64,000 nucleotides of DNA from Ameyamaea chiangmaiensis (lineage in GTDB: Bacteria > Pseudomonadota > Alphaproteobacteria > Acetobacterales > Acetobacteraceae). The notes beneath the pieces are model-generated. The model ran no database searches. It saw nothing but the letters and a program-made list of their open reading frames with translations, and was not told where the DNA came from. Every line of letters begins with the position of its first letter. The first letter of the stretch is position 1. Location: the NCBI RefSeq assembly GCF_025995235.1, contig NZ_BAPT01000025.1, positions 1 to 64,000 of the forward strand, in the 5' to 3' direction. Of the stretch, positions 62,329 through 64,000 are shown piece after piece. The position numbers and the translations under genes were made by a program.

Positions 62329-63738
62329 ATGCGGAATATCCGACGATCCAAGAAATCAGCAGTGCTTTTTAAGACTCATTTTTGGGATGAGGGTGTCGCG
62401 GAAAATTTCGCAGCGTGTAAACGGTTTAGTCAAGAATCAGATATATTTATTCTTTTCGATTCCAGTAATCGCAAGATAGACATCCCGGATGAAGTGCTTT
62501 TATCCGAGCGTGTTTTTCTGACGCCTTACAGCAAGGTCGAGGCTCTCGGTCTCGAGTGGGGCATGCCCGGGGTGGGGGGAGGTTATTGGTATAACGGAGA
62601 TTATCAGCAGAACCTGTTCATCCTTGATCATTCTGAATACGACTATATTTGTTCAGTTGAGAATGATGTAGGAATTTTTTGCTCTCTCGACAGCATCTTT
62701 GACGATATGGCTGAGAACGGCATCGATCTGGTGTTTCTGCCGCAGGAAGGGCCAAATCATACGTGGAGCCATTTGAATGGCTGCATCGGCTATTATGATA
62801 CGAATCAGAACATTAGGAAGGGCCTCTTCTGCATCTCCTTTTTTTCAAGGAGAGCGGCCTTGCATATCGTGCGACGACGCATCGAGATGTCGTTGCAGCG
62901 ACGTCAGTACACTCTCCATGGCTGGCCGATCGGTGAAGCGGTCATGGTGGAAGAGGTTTTGAGAGCCGGTATGGTTGCCCGGTCAATCGCAGACTACTGT
63001 GATTCGTTGACGCAATACGATTGGGCTCCTGCCTACTCTTTTCGTGAATTTGACCCTAGGGATGGACGCACGTTCGTCCACCCGGCGCTCCCTCTGAATG
63101 ACAAATTTTATCGCTCGAACTTTCAGCAAGACTATAACGCCCTGTTTTCGGAACGAAATGTAATTAGCGGAAAGTCTCGGGAGCGCGCTCGAAAAATTAA
63201 TGATTTGGAGGTGTATAGTCGACTTTATACATCACTACATATGCAGTGGGCGGAGGACAGATGGCGCCCATTGATCGAGGATGCTGCGTGCCATCTGTCT
63301 CCTGATGCGCTGGCACTCTTGCATGGCCCCAACCTTCTCACGTCCGATAACGCGGTCGTCGAGCGAGAAAGCGGGTCGCGAGCTCCGAACGCTCTCTGCC
63401 TCTCGGCTTTGCCTGCCTGGGGCGCCGAACAGTCGGAGCAACTGGATGTCAATGAGCGCATTCGACTCATTGTTTCTGTATCAGGGGATACGCAGCTGCT
63501 CATCGGCAGTGAGTCGAGTGATCTCGCGGAGGCACTCCACATGCGTGCTCTCGACGCCGACATCGCGTCGGCACCAATAATGATGTCGTTTCGCATTCAA
63601 CATCGAGCAATGAGGTTTTTCTCAGCATCGATCCCTGCGGGTACCCGCGAGGTGGTCATCGAGTGTCAGGCGCCGTGTGTTGTCAACAACATCCGCCTGT
63701 CAAACGGCCAAGGATCGATTGCCGACTGGCGGCGTTGA
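62329..63738 (+). CDS. Probable glycosyltransferase-like protein of unknown family (469 aa)
   Basis: Follows the previous gene by 18 bases and shares its low GC content. The first 280 residues have the look of a GT-A enzyme: AVLFKTHFWDEGVAENFAAC, a central segment YWYNGDYQQNLFILDHSEYD and an ED/DxD-like SVENDVGIFCSL, then LDLVFLPQEGPNH-like strands. The C-terminal 150 residues (SALPAWGAEQSEQLDVNERI onward) look like a beta-sandwich. I do not recognise a named family. It may add or modify sugars together with its neighbour. Confidence 0.6.
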   Translation: MRNIRRSKKSAVLFKTHFWDEGVAENFAACKRFSQESDIFILFDSSNRKIDIPDEVLLSERVFLTPYSKVEALGLEWGMPGVGGGYWYNGDYQQNLFILDHSEYDYICSVENDVGIFCSLDSIFDDMAENGIDLVFLPQEGPNHTWSHLNGCIGYYDTNQNIRKGLFCISFFSRRAALHIVRRRIEMSLQRRQYTLHGWPIGEAVMVEEVLRAGMVARSIADYCDSLTQYDWAPAYSFREFDPRDGRTFVHPALPLNDKFYRSNFQQDYNALFSERNVISGKSRERARKINDLEVYSRLYTSLHMQWAEDRWRPLIEDAACHLSPDALALLHGPNLLTSDNAVVERESGSRAPNALCLSALPAWGAEQSEQLDVNERIRLIVSVSGDTQLLIGSESSDLAEALHMRALDADIASAPIMMSFRIQHRAMRFFSASIPAGTREVVIECQAPCVVNNIRLSNGQGSIADWRR

Positions 63739-63753
63739 TGAGCGCCAACGGCG

Positions 63754-64000
63754 TCAGCCGGGAAACGTCTGTCGGCGGGGGACAGTCGCCATCGACACAT
63801 GATACCCCGGCTCATTCGTGTTCAGCCAGATTCCGTGCGGCGAACGGCCCGTGCGGATGGTGGTGTAGGTGCCCGTGGCCGGGTCGATGACCGCCACGTG
63901 CTGACGCCAGCGCAGTGTCGCCCACATCTTGCCGTCGGGGGCGAAGACGATGTCGTCGGGGCCGCCGGGGACATTGAAGCTGTGGACGATCGCCAGGCTG
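63754..64000 (-). CDS. Beta-propeller (YVTN/NHL-like) protein, C-terminal part, runs off the window
   Basis: The last 82 codons are seen on the minus strand, ending FPG with TGA at 63756-63754. GGPDDIVFAPDGKMWATLRW followed by VAVIDPATGTYTTIRTGRSP and HGIWLN shows the repeated blade pattern of YVTN/SMP-30/virginiamycin-lyase-type propellers. The start lies beyond the right edge. Normal GC marks return to host-like sequence after the low-GC pair. Confidence 0.7.
   Translation of the reverse strand, partial: SLAIVHSFNVPGGPDDIVFAPDGKMWATLRWRQHVAVIDPATGTYTTIRTGRSPHGIWLNTNEPGYHVSMATVPRRQTFPG

Overview
The window is a GC-rich (about 65%), densely coded chromosomal segment of an alphaproteobacterium, most likely an acetic acid bacterium or close relative (Acetobacteraceae). 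The reasons are the gene order infA-maf-RNase E/G-yacG, a cyanide-insensitive-type quinol oxidase (cioAB) followed by a DUF2474 microprotein, an OprB sugar porin, an alphaproteobacterial FlaF beside flagellin, and a complete sdhCDAB set. The genus cannot be fixed from the sequence alone.

Layout. 1-4320: a possible end of a proline-rich gene with a strong terminator, a Fiu-like siderophore receptor with a possible Fur box, then about 950 bases of gene relics (a sensor histidine kinase and a small helix-turn-helix gene) ending at tRNA-Phe(GAA). 4384-8739 (minus): hisG-hisD and infA-maf-rng-yacG. 8918-14461: an asparagine-type permease, a YidB-like protein, then a motility block of TPR/glycosyltransferase-like gene, flagellin and flaF, closed by an 18-bp-stem terminator. 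14490-22684: an accessory catabolic cluster with a GntR regulator, an FAD amine/amino-acid oxidase, a TonB receptor, an MFS permease, a GhrA-like 2-hydroxyacid dehydrogenase and an NtaA/DszA-type flavin monooxygenase. Three matching palindromes sit at its two promoter regions. 22704-29104 (minus): a sulfur-transfer operon (two cysteine desulfurases, ferredoxin, mnmA) followed by cioAB and DUF2474.

29654-43149: two alpha/beta hydrolases, DoxX, tyrS, an M61 peptidase, a divergent sulfatase / formylglycine-generating enzyme pair, a carboxylesterase, an isoaspartyl peptidase, htpG and a low-molecular-weight phosphatase. 43159-48288 (minus): a compact probable operon mlaE-mlaF-threonine dehydratase-radA-LprI-like. 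48489-48568: a candidate small RNA with an anti-Shine-Dalgarno loop. 48722-60755: ugd, a Bcr/CflA exporter, oprB, a 2OG oxygenase, zwf, asd and sdhCDAB with a strong terminator. 60865-63738: two low-GC genes, the first a glycosyltransferase with a possible beta-trefoil tail, which look acquired. The window ends in a truncated beta-propeller gene.

How it fits together. Most of the window is housekeeping (histidine, translation, tRNA thiolation, respiration, TCA cycle, pentose phosphate). The most interesting parts are the GntR cluster, whose enzyme set would suit oxidative breakdown of a metal-chelating aminopolycarboxylate or opine-like compound (inference), the anti-SD small RNA candidate, the pseudogene strip abutting tRNA-Phe, and the low-GC glycosyltransferase pair.
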